From NCBI GenBank assembly GCA_027449865.1, contig DAIDKV010000082.1, forward strand, positions 1-64,000: a stretch of 64,000 nucleotides of DNA. Direction: 5' to 3'. The first letter of the stretch is position 1, and every line of letters begins with the position of its first letter. Below the pieces are notes generated by a model. It was given only the letters and a program-made list of their open reading frames with translations. It searched no databases and had not been told where the DNA came from. Below, one piece after another: positions 39,078-50,942 of the stretch. Position numbers and translations under genes: made by a program. This stretch comes from Planctomycetales bacterium (GTDB taxonomy: Bacteria; Planctomycetota; Planctomycetia; Isosphaerales; Isosphaeraceae).

Positions 39078-39392
39078 GGATAGGCCGCCGGTGCGGTCCC
39101 GTCCCGCGGGCAGGGGCCTTGGATTCGTCCTCGCCTGATCCTCGTAAAGGTCGAGAGTGGGCCTGAATCCGAAGCCCCGACGCATCATCGGACCGGTCCG
39201 ACCGCCAGATCGCGTCTCCCCCGGCGACGATTCCTCAGCGGAATCGCCCGGACACCCGTCCCCTGGCCGAGGGAATTTAACTCCGCGCGAGGAGGACCGT
39301 TCTCGGTCCGTCCCGCCCCTTCTCCTTACGACCATCGATCCGACCCCTCGTGCAGGCGGGTGCATCGGGCACCTACATCCAGGAAATCATTC

Positions 39393-41726
<2,334 letters not shown>

Positions 41727-41828
41727 GTCGAGCCCTCCGCGGTCTTTTTGGCCGCGGCCTGCTGTTCGCCTGCGGGCCGCGGAGGCTTCTCGATTGCGGG
41801 ACCTTCGTACAAAGCGGGGCGAGATGCC

Positions 41829-42575
41829 ATGACCACCACGGCGGAACCCCGGGAACGGACCGCGGACCACGAGCCTTCCGCCCCGGGCCCAATCGCCCGA
41901 AGCCAGTACACAGAGATCGCCCAACTGGCTGGTGGGCTCGCGCACGAGATCCGCAACCCGCTCTCGACCCTCCAGTTAAACCTTCAGCTACTCGCCGAGG
42001 ACCTCCAGAATCCAGAGACTACCCGCGAACGCAGAGCCCTGGTCCGGGTGGAGCGGCTACACCACGAAGTCCAGCGACTCCACGGAATCCTGGAAAACTT
42101 CCTCCGCTTCGCTCGAATCCAGGATCTGGACCTCCGCCCGGCCGACCTGAATGAGGTCGTCGAGGAGATTCGCGACTTCTACGAGCCGCTCGCCTCGACC
42201 AAGTCGATCGTGATCCGGACCCAGCTCGCTCCCGACCTTCCCCGGGTCGAACTGGAGCCCGACCTCTTCAAGCAGGCCCTCTTTAACCTGGTGCTCAACG
42301 CCGAGCACGCCATGCCCTCCGGCGGCGAGCTGATCCTCACCACCCGACGCGACGGTGACCAGATCGTCCTTGACGTCACGGATACCGGGATCGGCATGAA
42401 TGACGAGGTCCGCTCTCGAATCTTTGAAGCCTTCTACTCCACCCGACCCGCCGGCAGCGGGCTCGGATTGCCCACCACCCGGAAGATTGTCGAGGGGCAC
42501 GGCGGCACCATTCGCGTTCAGAGCGAGCCAGGCAAGGGCTCAAGGTTCTCGATTCGGCTCCCCGTTCGCTCCTAG
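41829..42575 (+). CDS. Sensor histidine kinase (NtrB-like, soluble)
   Basis: LAGGLAHEIRNPLSTLQLNLQLLAEDL, NLVLNAEHAMPSGG, DTGIGMNDEVRSRIFEAFYSTRPAGSGLGLPTTRKIVEGHGG. Confidence 0.93.
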   Translation: MTTTAEPRERTADHEPSAPGPIARSQYTEIAQLAGGLAHEIRNPLSTLQLNLQLLAEDLQNPETTRERRALVRVERLHHEVQRLHGILENFLRFARIQDLDLRPADLNEVVEEIRDFYEPLASTKSIVIRTQLAPDLPRVELEPDLFKQALFNLVLNAEHAMPSGGELILTTRRDGDQIVLDVTDTGIGMNDEVRSRIFEAFYSTRPAGSGLGLPTTRKIVEGHGGTIRVQSEPGKGSRFSIRLPVRS

Positions 42576-42597
42576 CAATCGGTCCTAACAAGGAACC

Positions 42598-43965
42598 ATG
42601 GAAAAAATCCGCGTTCTTGTGGTCGACGACGAGGAGTCGCATGCCGTCGCCGTGGCGGAGAGCCTGGGCCGCGTCGGGTACGACTGCGTCGTGGCGACCA
42701 GCGGCGCGGAAGCCCTCCGGTTGATCGAGGAGCAGGTCTTCGACATCGTCATCACCGACCTGGTGATGCAGGGCGTCGGTGGCATGGAGGTGCTCGCCAA
42801 GGCCAAGCGCGAACTGCCCGACGCCGAGGTCGTGATCCTCACCGGGCACAGCACCATCAAGGGTGCGGTGACCGCGATGCAGGCGGGAGCCTCCAATTAC
42901 CTCATCAAGCCACTAGATATCAACGAGCTACGGACCGTGGCCGACAAGGCCTCGCAATCGCAGCGGCTTCAGCGGTCGAACATCGAGTTGCAGCGGCAAC
43001 TCAACGAGAAGTTCGGCTTCGAGGGCGTGGTCGGCAGCTCGCCAGCCATGCACTCGGTGGTCGCCCGGTTGCGGCAGATCGCTCCGACGTCGGCCTCGGT
43101 CCTCATCACCGGCGAAAGCGGAACCGGGAAGGAACTCGTCGCCAAGGCACTCCACATTAACAGCCCGAGGAAGAACAAGCCATTCGTCCCGCTCAACTGC
43201 GCCGAGCTGGGCGAAAATGTGCTGGAATCCGAGCTATTCGGTCACGTTCGGGGCGCGTTCACCGGCGCCGATCGCGACCGGATCGGTCGGTTCCAGTACG
43301 CCAACGGAGGAACGCTCTTCCTCGACGAGATCGGCGACATGCCGATGGCGATCCAGGTAAAGCTCTTGCGAGTGCTGGAGACAGGCGAGATTGTCCGCGT
43401 CGGTACGAACGATCCGGTGAAGGTCAACGTCCGGCTGATCTCGGCGACGAACCGCGACCTTGCCGACGCGATCGCCGAGGGGAAGTTCCGCCAGGATCTG
43501 TTCCATCGGATCAAGGTGGTCAGCGTGAAGCTGCCACCGCTCCGCGAACGTCGCGACGACATCCCGCTACTTATCGACTACTTCCTCAAGGAGTTCGCCA
43601 GCCAGCATGGCAAGGAGATCCGCTCGATGACCCCGGCGGTTCGCAAGGTACTGCTCGGCTACGCGTGGCCGGGGAACGTCCGCGAGCTGCGAAATGTGGT
43701 CGAGAGCATGGTTGTGATGGACGCTGACGGCGTCCTCGATGCCGACGACTTGACGGAAGATCTCCAGCAAGCCGCCTCCGGCGGCAAGGCCGACGGCCTG
43801 GCGGGTGTCGACTCCCTGGTCGGAAAGAAGCTCGATCAGATTGAGCGCCACTACATCGCCGAGACTCTGAAGCTCGCCGGTGGCAACCGCGAGGAGGCCG
43901 CGCGCCTCCTCGACATCGGCGAGCGCACGCTTTACCGAAAGATCAAGGAATACGGAATCGCTTAA
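42598..43965 (+). CDS. Sigma-54-dependent response regulator (NtrC/AtoC family)
   Basis: REC domain, GESGTGKELVAKALH Walker A, GAFTGAD (sigma-54-contacting GAFTGA loop), GTLFLDEIGDMP, C-terminal Fis-type HTH. Confidence 0.97.
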   Translation: MEKIRVLVVDDEESHAVAVAESLGRVGYDCVVATSGAEALRLIEEQVFDIVITDLVMQGVGGMEVLAKAKRELPDAEVVILTGHSTIKGAVTAMQAGASNYLIKPLDINELRTVADKASQSQRLQRSNIELQRQLNEKFGFEGVVGSSPAMHSVVARLRQIAPTSASVLITGESGTGKELVAKALHINSPRKNKPFVPLNCAELGENVLESELFGHVRGAFTGADRDRIGRFQYANGGTLFLDEIGDMPMAIQVKLLRVLETGEIVRVGTNDPVKVNVRLISATNRDLADAIAEGKFRQDLFHRIKVVSVKLPPLRERRDDIPLLIDYFLKEFASQHGKEIRSMTPAVRKVLLGYAWPGNVRELRNVVESMVVMDADGVLDADDLTEDLQQAASGGKADGLAGVDSLVGKKLDQIERHYIAETLKLAGGNREEAARLLDIGERTLYRKIKEYGIA

Positions 43966-44097
43966 TTGACAGACCCGCGCTGGACATCGAAACGAAACCC
44001 ATTCCAGCATGGAGACCCGGCCGGTACAGTGCAAATCTGGTTTTTCTATTTGCTTCTATCTTGAATCTTCCATGATGGAGATTTCCCTCAGGAATCT

Positions 44098-44241
44098 TCA
44101 GGGCTCGCCGACAAGTCTGCCGACCCACCGCCAGGCCTGTGGCCCCCGTGCTGAGATGACGGTCAGGGCGTAAGCGGCTCCCCATCCGACGGCCCAGGCG
44201 ACCGCGATCCATCCTCGCCAGTCGATACGCGTTCGATCCAT
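44098..44241 (-). CDS. Candidate 47-aa small membrane protein
   Basis: Hand translation: MDRTRIDWRGWIAVAWAVGWGAAYALTVISARGPQAWRWVGRLVGEP*. AAGGA lies 8 nt before the ATG; starts 11 nt after the GT9 stop. Below the length cutoff of the ORF track. Confidence 0.45.
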   Translation of the reverse strand: MDRTRIDWRGWIAVAWAVGWGAAYALTVISARGPQAWRWVGRLVGEP

Positions 44242-44252
44242 GCGAGGAATCC

Positions 44253-45590
44253 TTACATGGGAGGATGCGGCGACTCAGCGCGGTGGGTCCGCGCCCACCA
44301 TCGCATCGACGTCCGATAGACGCGGTCAGGGTCGAGTCCGGTCATGCAGGGGTGTCCGGCGAGCGGACAGACCTTCTGGTGGCAGGGGCGGCAGGGAACG
44401 CTCTGCCGGATGGTCAGGGCGTGCCGCGACCAGGGCCTCCACTGTCGGGGACGGTTGGTCCCGCTGAAGAGGATCACCGAGAGGGTCCCGGCCGACGCCG
44501 CCAGGTGCGCCGGTCCGGAGTCGGCTCCGATAAAGAGGTCGGCCCGTTCGAGGAGGGCCGTCGTCTGGGCGACCGTGAGGCTGCCGGTCCAGTCGAGGAG
44601 GCGGTCGTGCGGCGGAAGCTCGCGCGAGAGGACCAGGTCGTCGGCGCCACCGACCACGACGATCCGCCATCCCTCCGCGAGGAAGCGGCCGAGCAGGGCG
44701 GTCCAGGCCCGGATCGGCCATCGCTTCGCGGCGTTGCCGGCGCCGAGATGAACGGCGAGCATCGGTGGGCGCGGGGCGAAGCGGTCGGCGTGGAGCCAGT
44801 CGGGCTCGTCGACCATGGAGACCGAGGAGGGTGGCGAGATCGCGGGCCGCCGGGTCGCTCTCGGCACGGAGTGGCCGGCTGGAAGGGCCCTGGCGTGAAC
44901 CTCGGCGCGTCGAGGGCCGCCGCGACGGGGCCAGGCCTCGTCGAGCCGGTGTGCCACGAGGACCCGGTCCTCGTCCTCAACGTGGACGTCCACACGGACC
45001 GCGGAGGGGTCGGTGGCCATTCCCAGTCGCTCCAGCAGGGCGAGCCGCGATCGGACCTCGTGCCGTCCGGGGATCCATTCGGCGACGTCGGTGAGCAGAA
45101 ACGCTCCGCCGCCCATCGCCCATCCCACCCGGCGACGGACACCGGCGAGGGCCAGGACCAGGACACTCAAAACGTCGCCGCGGACGTCGATTCCGAGATC
45201 GTAGCCGATCGTTCGGAGTTGCCAGCCCAGCTTCCAGACAGCCGAGAGCAAGGCCCGCCGGTCGGGCTTGCGCTCGAACCAGGTGCGCTCGGCGACCCAG
45301 ACACGATCGACGTTCGGGTCGCCGTCGAAGACCTCGTGATTGCTGGGCGAGGCCAGTACGTCGATCATCGCGGCGGGGTACGCCGAACGCAGTTCGGCGA
45401 GCAAGGGCGTGCTGAGCACGGCATCGCCCAGGTGATCGAGCTGGATGACGAGGATTCGCCTGGGGTCGGAAATCCTGGGCGCGGGGAGGAACCGTCGGGC
45501 GATCGCCACCAGGGCGGTCCCGACCGCGTCGAGCGCGTGGACCAGTAGCCGCCAGCGGAGCTTGCTGTAGCGGTACTTTCCGACCGTCAC
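44253..45590 (-). CDS. Glycosyltransferase family 9 (heptosyltransferase-like)
   Basis: RILVIQLDHLGDAVLSTPLLAELRSAYPAAMIDVLA, AVHLGAGNAAKRWP, DLFIGADSGPAHLAAS. Likely GTG start at 45590; the N-terminal part of the track ORF is not protein-like. Confidence 0.9.
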   Translation of the reverse strand: MTVGKYRYSKLRWRLLVHALDAVGTALVAIARRFLPAPRISDPRRILVIQLDHLGDAVLSTPLLAELRSAYPAAMIDVLASPSNHEVFDGDPNVDRVWVAERTWFERKPDRRALLSAVWKLGWQLRTIGYDLGIDVRGDVLSVLVLALAGVRRRVGWAMGGGAFLLTDVAEWIPGRHEVRSRLALLERLGMATDPSAVRVDVHVEDEDRVLVAHRLDEAWPRRGGPRRAEVHARALPAGHSVPRATRRPAISPPSSVSMVDEPDWLHADRFAPRPPMLAVHLGAGNAAKRWPIRAWTALLGRFLAEGWRIVVVGGADDLVLSRELPPHDRLLDWTGSLTVAQTTALLERADLFIGADSGPAHLAASAGTLSVILFSGTNRPRQWRPWSRHALTIRQSVPCRPCHQKVCPLAGHPCMTGLDPDRVYRTSMRWWARTHRAESPHPPM

Positions 45591-45600
45591 GGGCCTGAGG

Positions 45601-46722
45601 TTATCGGGCGACCTGATCGTACACCTCCGCCGTGATCTGGGCCACAATCGGCCAGAGGTAGTGGGTGGCGATCCTCGGGGCCAGCCGAGGATCCGGCCCT
45701 TGGTCCCATCCCTCGCGGATGGCCTGGCGGATCTCGCGAGGGCGATCCGGCCGGGCATAGTTCGCCTGTTCGCCGAAATACTCGCGGGTCGAGCCAAACG
45801 GTGTGATCGCGACCGCCGCGCCCGCCAGAGCCGCCTCGAGCGCAGCCAGGCCGGGCGTTTCAAACCAGCTTGGCAGGGCGAAGACCCGGGCCGCCGCGAA
45901 GGCGGAGGCCAGCAAAGGATCGTCGTGGTCGAGCCGGCCGATCCAGGTGACGAGTCCCTGGCCCGTCTTCCAGCAGGCGCGGGCGTATTCGCCCCGGCCC
46001 GGTACCGGATCGCCGATATGAATCATTGGCAGGCCCAGTTCGGCGACCGCCCGGGCCAGCCCCAGTGTGTTCTTCCGGGGCTCCATCCGCCCGACCGACA
46101 ACACAAACGGCTCGCCGCCCCACCGGTCGCGGAACAGGTCGGGCGACGCCGTCCCGAACGACGGCCGAACTCCGTTGGGCACCACCTTGATCCGATCACG
46201 TGGGACGTCGAAAAGCCGGGCAAGCTGATCGGCCTCGGCCTCCGAGTTCGGCAGCACAACGTCGGCTTCTCGGAGCAGGTCCCGCCGCCACGAGGGAATC
46301 CCAGGTGCGATCGACCGCAGCGCCCACGCCGAGAGAGCCATCGTCTTTCTCATCGCTCCCGGCTCGAGCGCGGCGATGGCCCGGGGCTGATACCAGCAGA
46401 TCGGCGAGAGCACCACGGGAACCCCACGCGACCGGGCAAGCCGGGCGAGTTCCAGCCCTTCTCGCGACATCCCGAAGAGGTGAAGCAGACGCGCCGCGTC
46501 GAGCCGGTCGGTCCAGGGCGAAAACAGCCGGACGCGCACTCCATGCGCCTCCAGGTGGCGACCCGTCTGAACGAGCTGATTTTCTCCACCGCCGGGAGCC
46601 TGGAACGCCGGAGCCGGCGCGTGCAGGAGGACGCATCCCTCGGGCGATCGACCTCGACTCCGCGAGGCCAGCCAGGCGGCGTCGGTCCTTGGGGTGGGGC
46701 GGCGGCCTGGGGCGCTTCTCAT
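45601..46722 (-). CDS. Glycosyltransferase family 4
   Basis: APGGGENQLVQTGRHLEAHGVRVRLF, VPNGVRPSFG, FVLSVGRMEPRKNTLGLARAV, FALPSWFETPGLAALEAALAGAAVAITPFG. Confidence 0.92.
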   Translation of the reverse strand: MRSAPGRRPTPRTDAAWLASRSRGRSPEGCVLLHAPAPAFQAPGGGENQLVQTGRHLEAHGVRVRLFSPWTDRLDAARLLHLFGMSREGLELARLARSRGVPVVLSPICWYQPRAIAALEPGAMRKTMALSAWALRSIAPGIPSWRRDLLREADVVLPNSEAEADQLARLFDVPRDRIKVVPNGVRPSFGTASPDLFRDRWGGEPFVLSVGRMEPRKNTLGLARAVAELGLPMIHIGDPVPGRGEYARACWKTGQGLVTWIGRLDHDDPLLASAFAAARVFALPSWFETPGLAALEAALAGAAVAITPFGSTREYFGEQANYARPDRPREIRQAIREGWDQGPDPRLAPRIATHYLWPIVAQITAEVYDQVAR

Positions 46723-48215
46723 GCGTGGGCCTCCGCTCGTCGAAGTTTCCAGCGTCTCAGCCCGCGCTTCACTCGGTTCGGAAGCGTCGAACCGGAAATC
46801 TCGCCGATCGGCGTTACGGTTTCCCAGTCGATCGCCAGTCGGATCGCCTGCTTCAAGCTAGGAGTCCGGCGCTCGGGGACCGGCGGCTCTGGCAGCGGAC
46901 GCTTGCCTCCCGATCGCTCGAACGCCAGCCCGTCGAGCCCCATCGACATCCGCGGGCCCATCAGTGGCACGGAGGCGAAGAAGTCGCCTCGGTGGATTTC
47001 GATCGCGATCGGGTATTCCGTGCTCCAGTCGGAGAACTGCACCTCGAACCGATTCCCTTCGAGCGGGGCGACAATCCACCGCCGCTCGCTCCGCCATCGC
47101 CACCATCGGGCCAGTTCCGAGAGCGTCGTTCGCCAGACCAAAGACCCGGAGTTCACGGTCTGAGCGAGGATCCGCAGGACCTCCGGCATTCGGCCGAGCC
47201 GGCGCTCGGGATGGCCGTAGGCAATCGCCAGCTCGCCGGCATCGAGCCTCGCCGCGATCGCACCGGCCAGGGTCTCGCCGATGATCCGCTCGTCGTCGAG
47301 GCCAGCCTCCACGAAGAGCCCCTCGCAGATCGGATGAACCGGAATCTGGAGCACTCGTGAAAACCGGCCGCCCTTCCACGGGTAAAACGGGAAGTCGTCG
47401 TAGCCGAGCTGAAAATCCGACGAGTACCGATATCCGAAATCCTCCAGAACGTCGTCCAGCCCCTGGTTCCACCGCCCGTGGGGCGCGGCGAATGCGTTCG
47501 GATCGAGGCCAAGGCTGGAGAGAATCCGGTGCGCCCGCTCCAGGTTGATCCGATTGGCCTCGGGCTCCCGGTAGACATGGTGAAAATGGCCATGCGATTG
47601 TGCGTCGCGGTCTCTCAGGTCACGTAGGACCGCGGGATGATGGGCATAGGCGTCGGTGCAGACGAAATGCGTGCAGCAGTCGTCCAGCGGCTCGCGGGCC
47701 TTCGCGTATCGGAAGTAGTCATCGGCGAGAGGCTCGTCGAGATCGGCCCGAAAGCTAAAGGCGGATCGATATGGGTGCGGGAACGGGGCCAGACGCATCC
47801 AGAGGCCGCCCGCCTCGGTCACCTCGCGACGGAGTCGGCCGATGATCCGGCGTCGGATCGAGCCCTTGTCGTGGCGGGCGACTCGCTCGGTCAGCTTCTT
47901 CCCCTCGACGACCCACGAAGCCCTGGCCCCCCTTGTGTCGACCAGCGCGGCAAAGGGATCGACCGGCTCGCCTCGGCGAAACTCGTCAACATCGATGGCC
48001 ACGTGATCAGGCGAGAGCAAGGGCCCGAGAGCGAGGCGCGGGGTTGTCCGGCCGTCGAACAGAACAAACCGACCCCCGCGCAGGACCATCGGGTGCGCGT
48101 CGCGAAGAACCTCGAACGGTACGCCCTCCTGTGCCAGGATTTGCTCCAGGCCGGGCGGTGTGTTCCAGAGAAGCAGCGGGAGAATCGTGGGGATCGTCGG
48201 GTGGATCGGGTTCAC
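46719..48215 (-). CDS. Polysaccharide deacetylase-like protein
   Basis: SAFSFRADLDEP, RDAQSHGHFHHVYREPEANRINLERAHRILSSLGLDPNAFAAPHGRWNQGLDDVLEDFGYRYSSDF resembles the NodB deacetylase fold. GTG start at 48215. Confidence 0.72.
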   Translation of the reverse strand: MNPIHPTIPTILPLLLWNTPPGLEQILAQEGVPFEVLRDAHPMVLRGGRFVLFDGRTTPRLALGPLLSPDHVAIDVDEFRRGEPVDPFAALVDTRGARASWVVEGKKLTERVARHDKGSIRRRIIGRLRREVTEAGGLWMRLAPFPHPYRSAFSFRADLDEPLADDYFRYAKAREPLDDCCTHFVCTDAYAHHPAVLRDLRDRDAQSHGHFHHVYREPEANRINLERAHRILSSLGLDPNAFAAPHGRWNQGLDDVLEDFGYRYSSDFQLGYDDFPFYPWKGGRFSRVLQIPVHPICEGLFVEAGLDDERIIGETLAGAIAARLDAGELAIAYGHPERRLGRMPEVLRILAQTVNSGSLVWRTTLSELARWWRWRSERRWIVAPLEGNRFEVQFSDWSTEYPIAIEIHRGDFFASVPLMGPRMSMGLDGLAFERSGGKRPLPEPPVPERRTPSLKQAIRLAIDWETVTPIGEISGSTLPNRVKRGLRRWKLRRAEAHA

Positions 48216-48925
48216 GCGAGACCCCCTTCCGGTAACCGGGCCGACCAGAGGACGAAGAGTCGAGCCGCCGGGAACGCCTCGAACGGGAACCGGCCCGCCT
48301 CGTCGATGGCCAGCAGGTGGCGGACGCGGACCTCGGCGAAGGATCGGCCAAGGCGGCGTCGCAACGCGCCGGGGCGGAACCATCGTTCGCGGACGGGTCC
48401 ACCGGCGGGATACATCCAGTGCCCTCGACGCTGGTCGATCCACTTGACGGCCAGGGCCGGAAGCCAGGGACGTCGGGCGTTCAGGGCATACGCATTCTTA
48501 TCGATCAGAAGAAATGTCCCACCCGGCCGGAGCACCCGAGAGACCTCGGCGATGGCCTCGTCGACGGCCATCGGCCCGAGGTGCTCGAAGACCTCGACCG
48601 CGAGGGCGGCGTCGAAGCACGACGCCGGAAAAGGGAGCCGGCGCGCCGATCCGAGGACGCAGTCGAGCCCGGCCGACCTCGCGGCGGCGAGCATTCCCGG
48701 AGAGACATCCAGCCCAACCACCCGGGCGCCTCGATCGGCCAGGATGCGAGCAAATCGCCCCTTGCCACAGCCGAGGTCAAGGATTCGGAGTCCCTCGACA
48801 GGTCCCAGGCTCGTCAGAATCCCGCGCACCCGCGGATCGTCGTCGGCAACCTCGGACTTGAATCGGGTTCGAAGTTCGTCGAACCGGGCGGCGACCAGGA
48901 TTTCTTGCTCGTCGATGGCGATCAT
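48212..48925 (-). CDS. Class I SAM-dependent methyltransferase
   Basis: LRILDLGCGKGRFARILADRGARVVGLDVSPGMLAAAR, FDAALAVEVFEHL, VLRPGGTFLLIDKN. ATG at 48925. Confidence 0.92.
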   Translation of the reverse strand: MIAIDEQEILVAARFDELRTRFKSEVADDDPRVRGILTSLGPVEGLRILDLGCGKGRFARILADRGARVVGLDVSPGMLAAARSAGLDCVLGSARRLPFPASCFDAALAVEVFEHLGPMAVDEAIAEVSRVLRPGGTFLLIDKNAYALNARRPWLPALAVKWIDQRRGHWMYPAGGPVRERWFRPGALRRRLGRSFAEVRVRHLLAIDEAGRFPFEAFPAARLFVLWSARLPEGGLA

Positions 48926-49686
48926 GTGGCCCTCCTCGCGAGGGTCAGCTCGCGGTGTTTCCAGGCCCGAACCGCCGCCGAGACGCCCGAGAAAAGGCAG
49001 AACAGAAAGCCTTCCATCCCGTCTCGGAATCCCTGCTTGAAGACATAGAGCTTCACGAAGATCCAGGCCGGTCGGAGGGTCACGTCGACGGCCCGGAACG
49101 ACCGGCTCGCCGCGAGTCCTTCGGCCTCCAGCGTCGTGTACCGGTCGATCTTTTCGAGGAACGTCGACATCGTCGGGATCGTCTTGTGCCGAAGTTCGCC
49201 GAGGAGAGCACCCGCCGGGCCCTTCAGGTCGACGACCTCGTGGACCAGGCCGACCCACCGGCCCGAGTCGCGCCGGAAGAGACGGAGCGGATGGTCGTGC
49301 TGCGTCCCGGAAAATGCGAATCGCCGGCCGAGAATCTCGCTTCGAATGGGAATTCGATAGCCGACGATCGGCGAATCGTCGTGAGCGATCGCCCGACGAA
49401 TTTCGCTGGCGAGCCCGGGCGTGATTCGCTCGTCGGCGTCGACGGAGAGGATCCAGTCGCCGGTGGCGATCTCCAGACCGGCGTTGCGCTGGCTGGCGAA
49501 GTCGTCGAATGGCCGAACGGCGAGACGATCGGCAAGCCGCTGGGCGATCTCCAGGGTCGCGTCGCGGCTATCGGCGTCGACAACCACGACCCGCTCATCG
49601 GCCCATTCCGCGGCGGCCAGGCAATCGGGGAGGTTGTGCGCCTCGTCACGTGCGACGACCAGCACGCTGATCCGTGGCTCAGGCAT
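48922..49686 (-). CDS. Glycosyltransferase family 2
   Basis: ISVLVVARDEAHNLPDCLAAAEWADERVVVVDADSRDAT, WILSVDADERITPGL. ATG at 49686. Confidence 0.92.
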   Translation of the reverse strand: MPEPRISVLVVARDEAHNLPDCLAAAEWADERVVVVDADSRDATLEIAQRLADRLAVRPFDDFASQRNAGLEIATGDWILSVDADERITPGLASEIRRAIAHDDSPIVGYRIPIRSEILGRRFAFSGTQHDHPLRLFRRDSGRWVGLVHEVVDLKGPAGALLGELRHKTIPTMSTFLEKIDRYTTLEAEGLAASRSFRAVDVTLRPAWIFVKLYVFKQGFRDGMEGFLFCLFSGVSAAVRAWKHRELTLARRAT

Positions 49687-50723
49687 GGCGCCACCCCTTC
49701 CGGATCGCCGAACCGAGGGCACGGACCGGGAAATAGGTCGCATAAAACCCGAGCGCGACGTCGAGCCTTCCGATGGCGGCCAGAACGATCCAGAGGTGCC
49801 ATCGCAGGTCGGCATGGCCGATCGCGCGCACGATCGAGGCCAGCCCGCCCCGCCGCGGAGGCATCGCGGGCGCTGGTGAATGGGCTCCGCGCTCCATTTC
49901 TTCGCCCAGTGCTGACTGCACGCGAAACAGATATTTCCCCGACACATACGCCATTCCGAGCATCAGCCAGGCCGGGCGACCGTCCCGGGCGAAGGCCGAC
50001 CAGGCGATCGCGGCGTGGAGGACCAGGTCGACCATCTCGTCGAGGAATTCGTCCAGCCACCGACCGAAGGCACTCGCCGTTCCCTGAAGCCGGGCGAGGC
50101 GTCCGTCGGACGTGTCGAGCACCAGCGCCACGGCCATCGCGGAGGCAGCCAGTATCCCCGCGGGCGTGGACTCGATCCCGGTCGCGACGATCACCGAGGC
50201 GATGAGCATCAGGCCGGCGGCAGCCATCGTAACGGCGTTGGGCCGGATACGGGTCGGGCAGAGCGCCCGCGCCAGGCGATCGGCGATCGGAAAGGCCCAG
50301 TACTTGCCGATTGGCTGATAGGTCAGACGGCGGGTCAGTTCCTCGTCGGCCGATCGGAGGGATTCGGGGCCATCGAGTCGCCAGAGCACGGCCGACTCGG
50401 GAGAGCCGCCGCGGACCAATCGGCGACGAAGCCGGGACCGGTCGTAATAGCGATCGACGCGGAGGACCGCGGCGTCGGCTCGGGGAGGTCCCGAGAGCAG
50501 AACCAGCCGGGCTCGAGCACGTTCGCCGACCAGCTCGCTGAGGACGCGATGCTCCTCAGGCCGGGCGTGGACGGCCACCGCCTCGCCCTCAGGCGCGAGT
50601 TCCAGCGCCAGGTCGGCCAGGTGGCCGATCATCGATCGGCCGAGCACAACCTCAGCCGCGATCGGGCCGTGAGGTCCGCGCGGGCGGGCGTCGATCGCCA
50701 GGTGGATCGGCCGGGATGGCATC
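49679..50723 (-). CDS. CDP-alcohol phosphatidyltransferase family protein with N-terminal degenerate nucleotidyltransferase-like domain
   Basis: DGRLARLQGTASAFGRWLDEFLD fits the DG-x2-AR-x8-G-x3-D-x3-D motif, and the C-terminal half has TM-like segments. The N-terminal ~130 aa look Rossmann/nucleotidyltransferase-like. ATG at 50723. Confidence 0.88.
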
Positions 50724-50785
50724 CAAACGCCTCCTTGCGTCTGGTCGTCGCTTGCGAAAGAATCCGTTGACGATTTCAAATTCCG

Positions 50786-50844
50786 GATTCCAGATTCCAG
50801 ATCATTACGAGCCTCTGGAATTCGGAGATCTTCAATCTGGAATC
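50786..50844. repeat. 17-bp near-perfect inverted repeat (15/17) with 25-nt spacer
   Basis: Left gattccagattccagat (50786-50802), right atcttcaatctggaatc (50828-50844). The reverse complement of the left arm is atctggaatctggaatc. AT-rich island in the gap between two minus-strand genes. Confidence 0.7.
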
Positions 50845-50942
50845 TGAGAACCGACCGGTCCGTCATCCATTCCCTTGCAAGATCTCAGGCAAGTCCCTCG
50901 GGTATCGCTCCGCGTGATCCGTGAGTCGTCAGGATGGGTCGG

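Noticed and set aside
43943-44212. 89-aa minus-strand ORF in the track
   Set aside because: Composition poor and no ribosome site. The alternative frame 44098-44241 is more plausible.
45661-47360. 500-aa and 386-aa plus-strand ORFs over the glycosyltransferase genes
   Set aside because: Arg/Pro-rich antisense frames; the minus strand carries GT4 and deacetylase-like motifs with coupled starts and stops.
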